Shown: in pieces, positions 36,528-45,628 of the stretch
Layout: each line of letters starts with the position of its first letter
Numbering within the stretch: the first letter of the stretch is position 1
Assembly (NCBI GenBank): GCA_016235425.1
Contig: JACRLC010000106.1
Span: 1 to 64,000, forward strand
DNA: 64,000 nt
Direction: 5' to 3'
Origin: Chloroflexota bacterium
GTDB lineage: Bacteria > Chloroflexota > Anaerolineae > Anaerolineales > Villigracilaceae
Made by a program: the position numbers and the translations under genes
Notes under the pieces: generated by a model
Told to the model about the DNA's origin: nothing
Seen by the model: only the letters and a program-made list of their open reading frames with translations
Databases searched by the model: none

Positions 36528-36602
36528 TTGGTAATTAGCAAATTGGTAGATTGGGAAACCAGCCTGCCAATTTTTCTAACACTAAATTACCAATTACCAA
36601 TC
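36528..36602. repeat. AT-rich inverted repeat between gap and pgk
   Basis: TTGGTAATTAG...AATTGGTAGATTGGG opposes CCAATTTTTCTAA...ATTACCAATTACCAA. It fills the gap between the two genes. Confidence 0.55.
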
Positions 36603-36614
36603 ATCGAGAAAACC

Positions 36615-37787
36615 ATGAATAAAAAGACAGTTAAAGACATTGATCTCAAAGGCAAACGCGTCATCATGCGCGTGGACTTCAACGTGCCGATGGCAGACGG
36701 GAAAGTGACAGACGACAAGCGCATCAAGGCTTCCCTGCCCACCATCAATTATGTTTTGGAGCAGGGCGCTTCCTTGATTTTGATGAGTCACCTGGGACGT
36801 CCCAAAGGCGGTCCCTCTCCCGAATTCAGTTTGAAAGCCGCGGCGGAGGTGCTGGCGGGTCATCTTGGCAGGCCGGTGCAGATGGCTCCTGATTGTGTTG
36901 GGCCGGAAGCGGAAAAGATGGCGAAGGCGCTCAAGCCCGGCGATGTGTTACTGCTTGAAAACACGCGCTTCCATGCGGGTGAGGAAAAGAATGACCTTGA
37001 ACTTGCCAAACAGATGGCGTCGCTCGCGGAAATCTATGTGAACGACGCGTTTGGTTCCGCGCATCGCGCACATTCCTCCACGGAAGGGATTGCGCGCTAC
37101 CTGCCGGCGGTCTCAGGCTTTTTGATGGAGCAGGAATTGGAATATCTCGGACGCGCGGTCTCGAACCCGGAGCATCCTTACATTGCCATCCTCGGCGGCG
37201 CAAAGATCAGCGACAAGATTTTGGTGGTCGAAACCTTGCTTTCCAAATGCGACAAGCTCATCATCGGCGGAGGCATGGCGAATACCTTCCTGGCCGCGAA
37301 GGGCTGCAACATGCAGGATAGCCTCGTGGAAGCCGCGTCGGTGGAGACGGCAAAATCCATCATGGCGAATGCCGGGGATAAACTCGTCCTGCCTGTGGAC
37401 GCGGTCATCGCGGATAAGTTCGATGCGGAAGCGAATTCACAGGTCGTGGATGCGGATAAAATTCCAGCGGGCTGGCGCATGTTGGATGTTGGTCCGAAGA
37501 CGCTTGAGCTGTATAAAAGCACATTGAACGGAGCCAGGCTTGTGGTCTGGAATGGACCCGTGGGTGTCTTCGAGATGCCAAAGTTTGCCGAAGGGACATT
37601 CGCTCTTGCGAAGCTGTTGGCTGAATCCGGTGCAACGACTGTGATTGGCGGCGGCGATTCGGCCAGTGCGGTCAAGAAGGCGGGTGTTGCCAAACAGATG
37701 ACACACGTCTCGACGGGCGGCGGCGCGTCGCTGGAATTTCTGGAAGGAAAGGAATTGCCCGGCGTGGCGGCATTGCTGGATAAGTAG
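36615..37787 (+). CDS. pgk: Phosphoglycerate kinase
   Basis: A 390-residue monomeric kinase making ATP and 3-phosphoglycerate from 1,3-bisphosphoglycerate. RVDFNVPM near the N-terminus, SHLGRPKG and [12 protein letters not shown] bind the substrate. [19 protein letters not shown] and GGGDSASAV form the nucleotide half. The ATG at 36615 is chosen because the family begins with the [13 protein letters not shown] segment. A longer open frame from 36528 only reads the AT-rich repeat. It lies 87 bases after gap, probably co-transcribed. Confidence 0.96.
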   Translation: MNKKTVKDIDLKGKRVIMRVDFNVPMADGKVTDDKRIKASLPTINYVLEQGASLILMSHLGRPKGGPSPEFSLKAAAEVLAGHLGRPVQMAPDCVGPEAEKMAKALKPGDVLLLENTRFHAGEEKNDLELAKQMASLAEIYVNDAFGSAHRAHSSTEGIARYLPAVSGFLMEQELEYLGRAVSNPEHPYIAILGGAKISDKILVVETLLSKCDKLIIGGGMANTFLAAKGCNMQDSLVEAASVETAKSIMANAGDKLVLPVDAVIADKFDAEANSQVVDADKIPAGWRMLDVGPKTLELYKSTLNGARLVVWNGPVGVFEMPKFAEGTFALAKLLAESGATTVIGGGDSASAVKKAGVAKQMTHVSTGGGASLEFLEGKELPGVAALLDK

Positions 37788-37864
37788 GCCGGTATCTTCT
37801 GTTTTCCCCACAGTTCAATCGCGCAGTATCCCTGCGGGACTGCGGGGAAAACGCAAAGACGGAT

Positions 37865-37932
37865 GCTGATCCACGTTGGCAGGCGCTGGTAAAAACTCGG
37901 CGTTATCAGCGTGGATCAGCGCCCGTTTTTTT
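37865..37932 (+). terminator. Terminator-like hairpin after pgk
   Basis: GCTGATCCACG (37865-37875) pairs with CGTGGATCAGC (37910-37920), followed by GCCCG and seven T. The kinase-tpiA pair probably has its own promoter (TATAAT at 38002). Confidence 0.6.
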
Positions 37933-38040
37933 ACAGTGGGCGGGAAATTTCAATTTACATACAATTTACATTCGCTTCATCTTTTTGCATTGCAGTTGGG
38001 CTATAATGGTGAAAATTTTTTCCTGCTATGGAGATCGAGA

Positions 38041-39840
38041 ATGTCCTTCAACGTCGGTGAATCGGTTGGGCCATATCGGATTATCGAACAATTAGGGCAG
38101 GGCGGGATGGCTACAGTTTTCAAAGCTTACCATGCCGCGCTTGACCGATACGTTGCGCTCAAAGTTTTACACCCCGCATTTAATGAAGACCAGACCTTTA
38201 CGGCGCGCTTCCAACGTGAAGCGCGCGTGGTCGCGAAACTGGAACATCCGCACATCGTTCCGATCTATGACTATGCCAATCATGAGCACCGCCCTTATCT
38301 GGTGATGAAGTTTATCGAGGGGGAGACGTTGAAGTCGCGGCTTGGACGCGGACCGTTGACCTCACAGGAAATCGCGAAGGTTGTGGATTCGGTGGGCGCG
38401 GCGTTGGCGTATGCCCACAAGCAGGGGATTTTGCATCGCGATATCAAGCCCTCCAATGTGCTGATCTCTGCCGACGGCGAAATGTACCTGGCCGATTTCG
38501 GTCTGGCGCGCATCGCGCAGGCAGGCGAATCCACGCTTTCATCCGATTCGATCATGGGCACGCCGCAATACATCTCGCCGGAACAGGCGATGGGCAAAAA
38601 AGATCTCGACGAAGGCACCGATATTTATTCGTTTGCCGTGATGCTTTACGAGCTGGTGGTGGGACAGGTCCCGTTCACTGCGGATACACCCTTTTCCATT
38701 ATTCACGATCACATTTACAAGCCCCTGCCCCTGCCCATGACCGTCAACCCGAAAGTCCCGGAGCCGGTACAGAGGGTGTTGTTGAAGGCATTGGCAAAGG
38801 ATCGCGGCGATCGTTATGCAACCGTTACCGCGATGTTGCAGGCATTCAAAGATTCGTGGAGGGAAGCCGGGGTTCCCATGGAGGGGACGGCGGTCATTGT
38901 GTCCCCATCCACGTTTATGAGGGCCGCGCAGGATACGCAAAAACCTGAAAGGTCCGAACCCGCTCATGAAGCGGCGGCATCCAAACGGTCCGAGCCAAAG
39001 AAGCGTTCCTCGTGGATGTTCATTGCCGGGGGAGTCGTCCTGCTGTTTGGCTGTCTGTTTATCGTATTTGCATTCCGTCAGGGCGGCTTCTTCCCACCGA
39101 AAACGCAGGCTCCTCCTGTTCATGTCGAAGTGACCGATGTCCCGCTCTTTGAGACACCCGCCCCACCGCCGACAAAGCCCGGATTGCCGGAACTGCCCGC
39201 AACTGCGGCGGACTCCTCGCCTGAGATCGTCACTGCAAAAGACCTGGTGCAGAAAAACCCGAACGACCCGGATGCCCACCTGCAGCTTGCCCTGGCGTAT
39301 TGGGATGCGGGCCAGCCGCGCCCAGCTTTCGATGAACTCGCACAGGCCGCAGACCTGGCCGGGGTGGATGCTCGTGACTTCTTCATAAAAGCGGGCGACA
39401 AGTTTAAAGCGCGTGAGGCGTGGGCGGCCGCGGGAGGCATGTATCTGCGTGCGATGCAAACGTATCCGTCCGGCGAAGAAGCACCTGAAGAATTAAGGGG
39501 TAACTTCCACGAAACCGTTTATAAAGCCGCAGACCAGCCGGATATGCCGCTCTTCCTTTTCTTTGATCGCATTGACCGCGTTGACCAACCGTTTGGATAT
39601 GTGGCGCGCGGCCGCCACGCGTTATACAACGGTACGTTGGAAGACGCAAAATTAAACCTTGATCGGGTCAAGCACGATAAGCCGGGAATGTTTGAAGTCA
39701 TTCTGTTGGAAGCGGAGATCAACATGAAAGAGGGGCATCCTGAACTGGCAAGGCCTTTGTTGATTTCGCTCTCCAGCAGCCCCGGCATACCTGATTGGAT
39801 CCGTGTGATGGCTGAAAGCTTTCTCAAATCCATGCAATAG
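38041..39840 (+). CDS. Transmembrane Ser/Thr kinase with extracytoplasmic TPR-like domain
   Basis: A 599-residue PknB-like kinase. Kinase residues about 12-275 carry GQGGMATVF, Lys in VALKVLHP, HRDIKPSNV, DFGLARI and an MGTPQYISPEQ activation segment. A juxtamembrane linker leads to a single membrane helix at about 325-345 and a Pro-rich stalk. A helical region from about 395 to the end reads like tetratricopeptide repeats (QKNPNDPDAHLQLALAYWD). The start at 38041 follows GGAGATCGAGA; earlier in-frame codons lie in the terminator region. It is placed between pgk and tpiA and is followed by tpiA after only 8 bases, suggesting control of carbon metabolism. Confidence 0.92.
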   Translation: MSFNVGESVGPYRIIEQLGQGGMATVFKAYHAALDRYVALKVLHPAFNEDQTFTARFQREARVVAKLEHPHIVPIYDYANHEHRPYLVMKFIEGETLKSRLGRGPLTSQEIAKVVDSVGAALAYAHKQGILHRDIKPSNVLISADGEMYLADFGLARIAQAGESTLSSDSIMGTPQYISPEQAMGKKDLDEGTDIYSFAVMLYELVVGQVPFTADTPFSIIHDHIYKPLPLPMTVNPKVPEPVQRVLLKALAKDRGDRYATVTAMLQAFKDSWREAGVPMEGTAVIVSPSTFMRAAQDTQKPERSEPAHEAAASKRSEPKKRSSWMFIAGGVVLLFGCLFIVFAFRQGGFFPPKTQAPPVHVEVTDVPLFETPAPPPTKPGLPELPATAADSSPEIVTAKDLVQKNPNDPDAHLQLALAYWDAGQPRPAFDELAQAADLAGVDARDFFIKAGDKFKAREAWAAAGGMYLRAMQTYPSGEEAPEELRGNFHETVYKAADQPDMPLFLFFDRIDRVDQPFGYVARGRHALYNGTLEDAKLNLDRVKHDKPGMFEVILLEAEINMKEGHPELARPLLISLSSSPGIPDWIRVMAESFLKSMQ

Positions 39841-39848
39841 GAGAATCC

Positions 39849-40607
39849 ATGCGAACACCGTTTGTTGCAGGAAACTGGAAAATGAACAAGACCGTCGCGG
39901 AAGCCCGCGACCTGGTCTTTAAAATGAGCATGCAGTTGCGTGAAATCGCGGGCGTGGAAAAAGTTTTGTGCCCGCCTTTCACGTCGCTCGTCGCCGTCTC
40001 GGCCCTGCTCGAAGGCACAGACATCGGCCTCGGCGCGCAAAACATGTACTGGGAGGAAAAGGGCGCATTTACCGGGGAAGTCTCGCCGCCGATGGTGAAG
40101 GAATTTTGCCGCTACGTCATCCTCGGTCACTCGGAAAGGCGCGCCTATTTTGGTGAAACCGATCAGACTGTGAATCGGAAATTGATCTCCGCCCAGACAT
40201 TTGACCTGACCCCGATCGTTTGTGTGGGCGAAACGCTGGACGAATACGAATCAAGCCGGACCCGTGAAGTGGTCGCGCGTCAAACCAGCCAGAGTCTCAG
40301 GGACGTGGATCCCGCTTTCGCGCCGCGCATCGTGGTGGCTTATGAACCCGTATGGGCGATTGGCACGGGGAAGGCCTCCACTGCCGATAATGCAAACGCG
40401 GTGGTGAAGGACATCATCCGTCCCGCGCTTGCCGAGTTGTTCGGCGCAGAGACCGCGCAAGCCATCCGCGTTTTGTATGGCGGTTCAGTCACTGCCGCGA
40501 ACGCCGCCGAATATTTCTCACAGCCCGATATTGATGGCGCGCTCGTGGGAGGAGCCAGCCTGAAAATTGACGAATTCGCGGCGATTGTGAAAGCCGCAAG
40601 TAAATGA
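39849..40607 (+). CDS. tpiA: Triosephosphate isomerase
   Basis: A 252-residue TIM barrel interconverting dihydroxyacetone phosphate and glyceraldehyde 3-phosphate. GNWKMNKT holds the substrate Asn and Lys, ILGHSERR the electrophilic His and YEPVWAIGTGK the catalytic Glu and flexible loop. LYGGSVTAANA and VGGASL bind phosphate. It has the usual length. AGGAG precedes the ATG, and the gene starts 8 bases after the kinase stop, so it is coupled to it. Confidence 0.97.
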   Translation: MRTPFVAGNWKMNKTVAEARDLVFKMSMQLREIAGVEKVLCPPFTSLVAVSALLEGTDIGLGAQNMYWEEKGAFTGEVSPPMVKEFCRYVILGHSERRAYFGETDQTVNRKLISAQTFDLTPIVCVGETLDEYESSRTREVVARQTSQSLRDVDPAFAPRIVVAYEPVWAIGTGKASTADNANAVVKDIIRPALAELFGAETAQAIRVLYGGSVTAANAAEYFSQPDIDGALVGGASLKIDEFAAIVKAASK

Positions 40608-40628
40608 TGTCATTGCGAGACGAGGGAC

Positions 40629-40778
40629 ATTCGCGCTGAGCGGAGTGAGGACATGCGCTTCGTCCGAACGCAGTCGAAGCGCACTTGCAACCTGTCCTTC
40701 GACTACGCCGCCAACGTCTCACCTGTGCCTGTGCACTGCGTCTCCGTGCAGCGAACGGCGGTGCAGGCAGGACGAAGA
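40629..40778. repeat. REP-like palindromic region after tpiA
   Basis: It starts ATTCGCGCTGAGCGGAGTGAGGAC, continues with CAGTCGAAGCGC opposed by GTCCTTCGACTACG, and ends GGCAGGACGAAGAA. It belongs to the family at 9690 and 58806. Its end forms the ribosome-binding region of the next gene. Confidence 0.65.
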
Positions 40779-40782
40779 ATCC

Positions 40783-41541
40783 ATGCTAACCCAATTCACC
40801 GGCCTGTTCTGGTTTATCTTAATGATCCCGCCGCTGGTATTTCTCCAGCGGCTTTTGCATCGCGAAGTACAGGCGGTCATTCTGATCACCACGCGTAACC
40901 CGCCTCTGACTGTCGGCCTGTTCTCGGTCTTGTTTCTCCCCGGCGTATTACTGCATGAAATGAGTCATTTTCTCATGGCAAAGTTGCTCGGCGTGCAGAC
41001 GGGCGGTTTTTCCATCATCCCCCGTCCGTTGCAGGATGGACGCTTACAGCTCGGCTACGTCGAAACCGCGAAATCAGACCTTGTCCGCGATTCCCTGATC
41101 GGTGCGGCGCCATTGATCGCCGGGAGTTTGGCCGTGGCATACGTGGGGATTTATCAGTTGCACTTGAACTCGCTGTGGGACGTTTTCCGCAACGCGCAAT
41201 TTGACCTGTTCTGGATGGGTGTCGGCCTGCTTCCGCAGATCAAAGATTTCTACCTGTGGTTTTATCTCGCCTTTACAGTTTCCAGCACCATGATGCCCTC
41301 CGCATCAGACCGGCATGCCTGGTCGCCGCTTGGCTTGTGGGTGACCGCATTGCTGGCCCTGGCCATCCTCGCCGGGGCTGGCCCGTGGATGTTGGAAAAT
41401 CTTGCGCCGATCTTGAATGATTTTCTCAATTCAGTGGCAGTCTTGTTTGGCTTGAGCGCGATGGTGCATGCGATACTGGTTTTGCCTGTGATGCTTGTTC
41501 ACCGCATTCTCACCCGCGTCACCGGGGTGGATGTGAGGTGA
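40783..41541 (+). CDS. Polytopic membrane protein with HExxH motif (putative metalloprotease)
   Basis: A 252-residue membrane protein with about five hydrophobic segments. One of them carries HEMSH, an HExxH zinc-site pattern, in VLLHEMSHFLMAKLLG, much as in site-2-type (M50) proteases. That family also needs a distal Asp motif; MMPSASDRHAW is a candidate but does not match the classical pattern, so protease function is uncertain. The ATG at 40783 starts the first hydrophobic stretch; an upstream frame would read the repeat. It follows tpiA on the same strand by 175 bases. No regulator or sigma factor substrate is near. Confidence 0.65.
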   Translation: MLTQFTGLFWFILMIPPLVFLQRLLHREVQAVILITTRNPPLTVGLFSVLFLPGVLLHEMSHFLMAKLLGVQTGGFSIIPRPLQDGRLQLGYVETAKSDLVRDSLIGAAPLIAGSLAVAYVGIYQLHLNSLWDVFRNAQFDLFWMGVGLLPQIKDFYLWFYLAFTVSSTMMPSASDRHAWSPLGLWVTALLALAILAGAGPWMLENLAPILNDFLNSVAVLFGLSAMVHAILVLPVMLVHRILTRVTGVDVR

Positions 41542-41599
41542 TCAATAAACGGGATCGGTTTTTGTTTGAAATATTCCCGTTAAACCCGGTGCGGCGCAC

Positions 41600-42046
41600 T
41601 CATGCCTGGGCGAATCGGTCTTTGAGCAATTCACAAAACGCAACGATTTCATTCGGCGGCACAGCATCTTCTTCATTCACCTTCAACAATGCAAAACTCC
41701 CGCCGCCGATCAATTCCTTTGGGAAATCCTGAGGCCTGGCAAACATGTGAAAATGGATATGGCGGAAATGCTCCATCTCCGCATAGCATGAGACATATTC
41801 CTTTTCACAATTCAACTCTTCAAACAAAAAGCGGGAAAGTCTGGCTTGGATCTGACCGAGTTCGGAAAATTCATCGGCAGTCAATTCATGCAAGGCCTCC
41901 GCATGACGTTTCAAAACGATGACCAGCCAGCCTTTCATCTTTACCGGATACGCGTGTTCCACCAGCCAATATTTTCCTGCGAAGATGATTGGGCCGGGGG
42001 AGATTCTCTTTTCTCCGCTATTGGACTTGCATGACCAGCATTCCAT
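41600..42046 (-). CDS. HIT-family nucleotide hydrolase/transferase
   Basis: A 148-residue histidine-triad protein. HIHFHMFAR near residue 95 is the HxHxH active site; the family cleaves or transfers nucleotidyl groups from AMP conjugates. An N-terminal CWSCKSNSGE pair suggests a small metal site. AGGAGGT stands 5 bases before the ATG. It is the last of three minus-strand genes, following the methyltransferase after 16 bases. Confidence 0.85.
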   Translation of the reverse strand: MECWSCKSNSGEKRISPGPIIFAGKYWLVEHAYPVKMKGWLVIVLKRHAEALHELTADEFSELGQIQARLSRFLFEELNCEKEYVSCYAEMEHFRHIHFHMFARPQDFPKELIGGGSFALLKVNEEDAVPPNEIVAFCELLKDRFAQA

Positions 42047-42062
42047 GTTTACCTCCTGAAAA

Positions 42063-42797
42063 TTATCTCTTCCTCCATCTCACGATCAACATTTTCATCC
42101 GCAGCCTGACGCGCGCATCCCCGTCCGCGCTTGCCCAGATCGAACGGACGCGGTTGAAAGTCTCCTCGTCGAGTTGGAGAAAGTTGCTCCACTCATCCGC
42201 AATGTATTCCCGAAAATCATTGGGCGTATCCCACGTGTAGAATACCGGGAAGGTTTCCGTTTGCTCCATTGAAAATATTCCCTCAGCGTTTACTTGTTCC
42301 ATCGCGTTGTTCGCGGCGCTGTCATCGGCGAGGGCTTTTGGCAGGTCGGTGAGGCAGCCAGCTTCAACGCTCCCGCGCGCAGACGCGATTTCGACAGGCC
42401 GCCGATCTGACAGTGGGCGCAAGTCAATGAGAACGCCTCCGTCAACGAGCGCGCGATGGATTTCGTGAAGGGCATGAACCATGCCCGCATATTCAATTCA
42501 TCAAAGCGACGAAGTCAGGAGCGCAGCCTCAAACGATTCATTTGCAAACGGAAGATGAATGGAATCAGCGTGTGCAAAAAAAGTTTTTCCACTCAAATCA
42601 GAGGGGCATTCGATGCGCGCCACGCGCAAATCCGATTCGTTCAAGTCAATGCCAGTCGTTTTCTGCGCGGCGCTTGCGTAACTCCACGTCAGCCTGCCGT
42701 CGCCGCATCCCACTTCAAGAACGCGCCTGCCCGCAAAGTCCGCGAATTTTTGCAGGGTCTTCGCTTCATTGCGCTCCGGGTCAATTTGCATGCTCAT
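42063..42797 (-). pseudogene. Class I SAM-dependent methyltransferase, disrupted
   Basis: The N-terminal part (98 residues) has the SAM-binding motif VLEVGCGDGRLTW and the acidic TGIDLNESD strand. The C-terminal part (from 42482) continues with ALHEIHRALVDGG, the usual post-core helix and strand. Between them two adjacent TGA codons (42498-42503) interrupt the same frame. Reading one base later gives DELNMR through the gap, so two compensating indels are one explanation; stop mutations or assembly errors are others. The ATG overlaps the ADH stop (ATGA). The substrate is unknown. Confidence 0.75.
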
Positions 42798-43864
42798 ATT
42801 CTCAACACCTTTGAACCTTTAATTTTTCCCTGTTTCATTTCGAGCAGCGCGCGGTTGGCATCCTTCAATTCGAATTCCTGAGACTCAGGCCGGATGCCCG
42901 CCTCCGCCGCCAGCCCCAAAAACTCGCGCACATCCGCCCTCGTCACATTCGCCACCGACTTGATTTCCTTCTCCATCCACAACTGCGAAGGGTAATCCAT
43001 TTTGAGGAGGACATCCTTGTCAGTTTCCTCTTTACGGATCGCGTTGACCACCAATCTTCCTCCCGGCCTCAAACATTTCATCGCCTCCAAATCCGGACCC
43101 CAAACTGGTGTGGTGTCAATGACAGAATCCAACGCCTCAGGCGGACTCCGATCAATTTTCCCCGCCCAAGCCGCTCCCAGCGAAAGGGCAAACTCGCGTT
43201 CCGATTCGCTTCGGCTGAACACGAACACTTTTGCATTTGGAAATTTATATTTCACCATTTTCAACACAAGATGATTTGACCCGCCGAATCCCATCAACCC
43301 CAGTGAACCGCCGTCTTGTAGTTTGCTCAGTCGCAGTGACCGATACCCAATCGCGCCCGCACACAACAACGGCGCGGCCTCGCCATCCGAAAGCGACGGA
43401 GGGATCGGATGAACAAAATCCGCGCGTACTTTCATGTACTCGGCGTAGCCCCCGTCAATATCGCGGCCTGTGGCTTTGAATTCCGCGCAAAGGTTTTCGT
43501 TGCCAGATGAACATTGTTTACATTTCCCGCAAGCAGAAGCAATCCATGCCACACCCACTCGCGTGGACTCCAAAGTCTCCAGACTTTGGAATTGTCCATC
43601 ATTTAACGTCGGCCCCCGCATGGGTGCTTCGCGAAGACGTTGGACTCCTTCCACAATCCCCACCACCTGATGCCCCAAAACAATCGGCAGACGCGGCGTC
43701 ATTCGCCCTTCGACCTCATCCAGTTCAGTGTGACATACTCCGCAAGCCGTAACGCGGATCAATACTTCGCCAGCGTCAAGCCTTGGCTCTGGCAATTCTT
43801 CGAGTGAAAGGGGAGCGGGATTTTGTGCGAGCGGCGCGGTCTCGCGCAGGAGCATGGCTTTCAT
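42794..43864 (-). CDS. Zinc-dependent alcohol dehydrogenase with in-frame repeat insertion
   Basis: A 356-residue medium-chain dehydrogenase. The catalytic zinc region has CGVCHTELD and GHQVVG; the structural zinc cysteines lie in CGKCKQCSSGNENLC. The cofactor fold is unusual, with LMGFGGSNHLVLK. It resembles the AdhP/AdhA group that oxidises primary alcohols. Between VVGIVEGV and RVGVAWI, a loop normally about ten residues long, lies an extra segment rich in Arg, Glu and Thr, encoded by an 84-base palindromic element that is a multiple of three. Function could be retained because the site is a surface loop. The ATG at 43864 is chosen by family length; upstream codons read a repeat. Confidence 0.88.
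   Translation of the reverse strand: MKAMLLRETAPLAQNPAPLSLEELPEPRLDAGEVLIRVTACGVCHTELDEVEGRMTPRLPIVLGHQVVGIVEGVQRLREAPMRGPTLNDGQFQSLETLESTRVGVAWIASACGKCKQCSSGNENLCAEFKATGRDIDGGYAEYMKVRADFVHPIPPSLSDGEAAPLLCAGAIGYRSLRLSKLQDGGSLGLMGFGGSNHLVLKMVKYKFPNAKVFVFSRSESEREFALSLGAAWAGKIDRSPPEALDSVIDTTPVWGPDLEAMKCLRPGGRLVVNAIRKEETDKDVLLKMDYPSQLWMEKEIKSVANVTRADVREFLGLAAEAGIRPESQEFELKDANRALLEMKQGKIKGSKVLRI
43565..43648. repeat. Palindromic element inside the ADH gene (GGAGTCCAA family)
   Basis: It starts GGACTCCAAAGTCTCCAGAC and ends GAAGACGTTGGACTCC. Both ends match the intergenic copy at 50077-50136. It is 84 bases, i.e. 28 codons. Confidence 0.8.
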
Positions 43865-43878
43865 GGTTAATTTTTCTC

Positions 43879-44075
43879 GGAGCGCGGACTTTAGTCCGCA
43901 ATTACCCAGGCCAAAGCGGACTAATGGTTTTTGAATCTTTATTCGGGTAATGAACCGCAAAGCCCGCTAAGAGCGCGAAGAAAACCTTTTTCTCCAGCTT
44001 TGCGTGCTTCGCGCCCTTCGCGGTTCAAAAATGTATTACCCGTTTATGTTGTCGAAAACCATCAGTCCGCGCTCC
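43879..44075. repeat. Three palindromic elements nested in one another
   Basis: The outer arms are GGAGCGCGGACT (43879-43890) and AGTCCGCGCTCC (44064-44075). The middle arms are CGGGTAAT (43944-43951) and ATTACCCG (44035-44042). The inner arms are GAACCGC (43952-43958) and GCGGTTC (44020-44026). No gene is present. Confidence 0.8.
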
Positions 44076-44078
44076 TTT

Positions 44079-44630
44079 TTAGAAAATATATGGAATGAAC
44101 ATCCTCGTTTTCTTCATGTAATCGTTATAAGATGAACCGAAGAATTGAATGCATTCGGCTTCGTCCGCTTTGGCGGTGGCGATCAGGAACAAAGTGGCGG
44201 TAACAACCAGGATAAACCCAAACCACGATGGCATCTTGAAGAATATTCCCCACGCCAGCAAAAACAACGAGCTATAAAGCGGATGGCGGATGTATTTGTA
44301 GATTCCGCTCGTGACCAGTGTTGTTGTTTTCTCAAAGGCAAGCAAAGAGTCATCGCCTTCTCGTTTATCGGTGGGGTTGCCCCGCGTTCGCAGGGAATGA
44401 ACTCCAAATGCCAGCGGGATCAAGCTTGCAAACAACAAGACCCACGCGATGATCTGATTCCATGAAAATGGATCGCGAAACCAGAACTCGGCGTTGAGCA
44501 GGAAGAGCGCAAGGATGGCTTCCCACGCGAAGAAGCGATAAAAGCCATGCGAACGCGGATCGCGTAAAGCTTTCCAGGAAATTGCGATCAGAATCACCGA
44601 TAGCGCCGCGAACAGAATCAGCTGGGTCAT
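44079..44630 (-). CDS. Membrane methyltransferase-like protein (PEMT/ICMT family)
   Basis: A 183-residue protein with about four hydrophobic segments. The C-terminal family signature is present: SGIYKYIRHPLYSS, then ADEAECIQFFGSSYNDYMKKT and a terminal FIPYIF. These residues bind SAM in isoprenylcysteine and phospholipid methyltransferases. The methyl acceptor is unknown. Its ATG overlaps the stop of the tfoX-like gene by four bases, so it ends the upp-tfoX-PEMT group. Confidence 0.82.
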   Translation of the reverse strand: MTQLILFAALSVILIAISWKALRDPRSHGFYRFFAWEAILALFLLNAEFWFRDPFSWNQIIAWVLLFASLIPLAFGVHSLRTRGNPTDKREGDDSLLAFEKTTTLVTSGIYKYIRHPLYSSLFLLAWGIFFKMPSWFGFILVVTATLFLIATAKADEAECIQFFGSSYNDYMKKTRMFIPYIF

Positions 44631-44958
44631 TTCTCTTTGGGTGGAAGCGTCAACGCAAACTCCACGCCCTCTTTGACCCAGTCGCCGAGTTGTTTGTCGG
44701 TCTTGTAACCATCAGGTTCCACGATCAACCAGCCTTTCATGGGCGGCCTGTCATGTCAAAGGGATGTGTGTGCGAGCGCTTGAGAAGCGCGGCGTGCTTT
44801 TCGGGCTGGACGCGGACGATCATATAGCCCTTGTTCACGCCGCAGGCCATATTGCCGTTGATCAGGAAGCCCACGCCGCCAAACATTTTCTTTTCAACGA
44901 AAGGAAGCCCCTTCAATTCGCTTTGGATTCTTTCTGCAAGTTTCAGGTTGTAAGCCAT
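44627..44958 (-). pseudogene. TfoX N-terminal domain protein with a one-base frameshift
   Basis: The frame from 44958 gives a TfoX_N-type domain (KKMFGGVGFLINGNMACGV, YMIVRVQPEKH) that breaks off after DMTGRP at 44737. The next frame continues MKGWLIVEPDGYKTDKQL to a stop at 44627-44629 that overlaps the next gene (ATGA). The total length is one base short of a multiple of three, so a single base is missing near 44740, in GGCCGCCCATG. It may be a real mutation or a sequencing error in a C run. GGAGATGGG precedes the ATG. The family includes competence and DNA-binding regulators. Confidence 0.8.
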
Positions 44959-45001
44959 CCCATCTCCAATTCTCCAATCTCTAATTCTCCAATTACCAAC
45001 A

Positions 45002-45628
45002 TCATCCCGTTCCAAACTGCCTGTCACCTGCATCACCCAATCCCGGAACGATGTATGCGCGTTCGTTGAGATGATCGTCAATTGCGGCGAGATAAATGTC
45101 AATGTCGGGGTGCGCGGTCTGCATCGCTTTGATTCCCTCCGGCGCGCCGATGAGGCCGACAAACTTGATTTTCTTCACACCCCAGCGTTTCAACACTTGG
45201 GCGGTTGCGGTGGCCGAGCCGCCCGTTGCAAGCATCGGGTCAAGGATGAGGCAGACGGAGACGGTTGGTTCGAGAGGGAGCTTGTTGTAGTACTCCACCG
45301 GTCGCAAAGTGTGTTCATCGCGGTATAGCCCGATGTGCCAGACTTCTGCAACCGGCATGAGTTCCCATATCCCTTCCACCATGCCCAACCCTGCCCGCAA
45401 AATCGGAATAAGGCCAATCTTTTCTTTCAACTCATAACCCGTCATTCGGGCAAGCGGGGTATCGAATTCACGCGGCATGACGGCAAGGTCTGCGGTGGCT
45501 TCGTAGGCGAGAAGCGCGGAAATCTCCCGGACGAGTTCACGGAATTTCTTGGGTTCGGTGTTTTTGTTGCGTAAGCGGGAAAGTTTGTGCAAAATGAGCG
45601 GGTGGTTGGACGCGTGGACTGTGGACAT
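45002..45628 (-). CDS. upp: Uracil phosphoribosyltransferase
   Basis: A 208-residue salvage enzyme joining uracil and PRPP to give UMP. The PRPP loop reads [15 protein letters not shown] near residue 130, and the uracil-binding C-terminus [16 protein letters not shown] is complete. The length is the family norm. GAGGAG lies upstream of the ATG, with TATAAT about 40 bases before it. It heads a minus-strand group with the tfoX-like and PEMT-like genes. Confidence 0.97.
   Translation of the reverse strand: MSTVHASNHPLILHKLSRLRNKNTEPKKFRELVREISALLAYEATADLAVMPREFDTPLARMTGYELKEKIGLIPILRAGLGMVEGIWELMPVAEVWHIGLYRDEHTLRPVEYYNKLPLEPTVSVCLILDPMLATGGSATATAQVLKRWGVKKIKFVGLIGAPEGIKAMQTAHPDIDIYLAAIDDHLNERAYIVPGLGDAGDRQFGTG

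Noticed and set aside
36528-36614. Longer pgk start
   Set aside because: The upstream codons read an AT-rich inverted repeat and add residues absent from the family.
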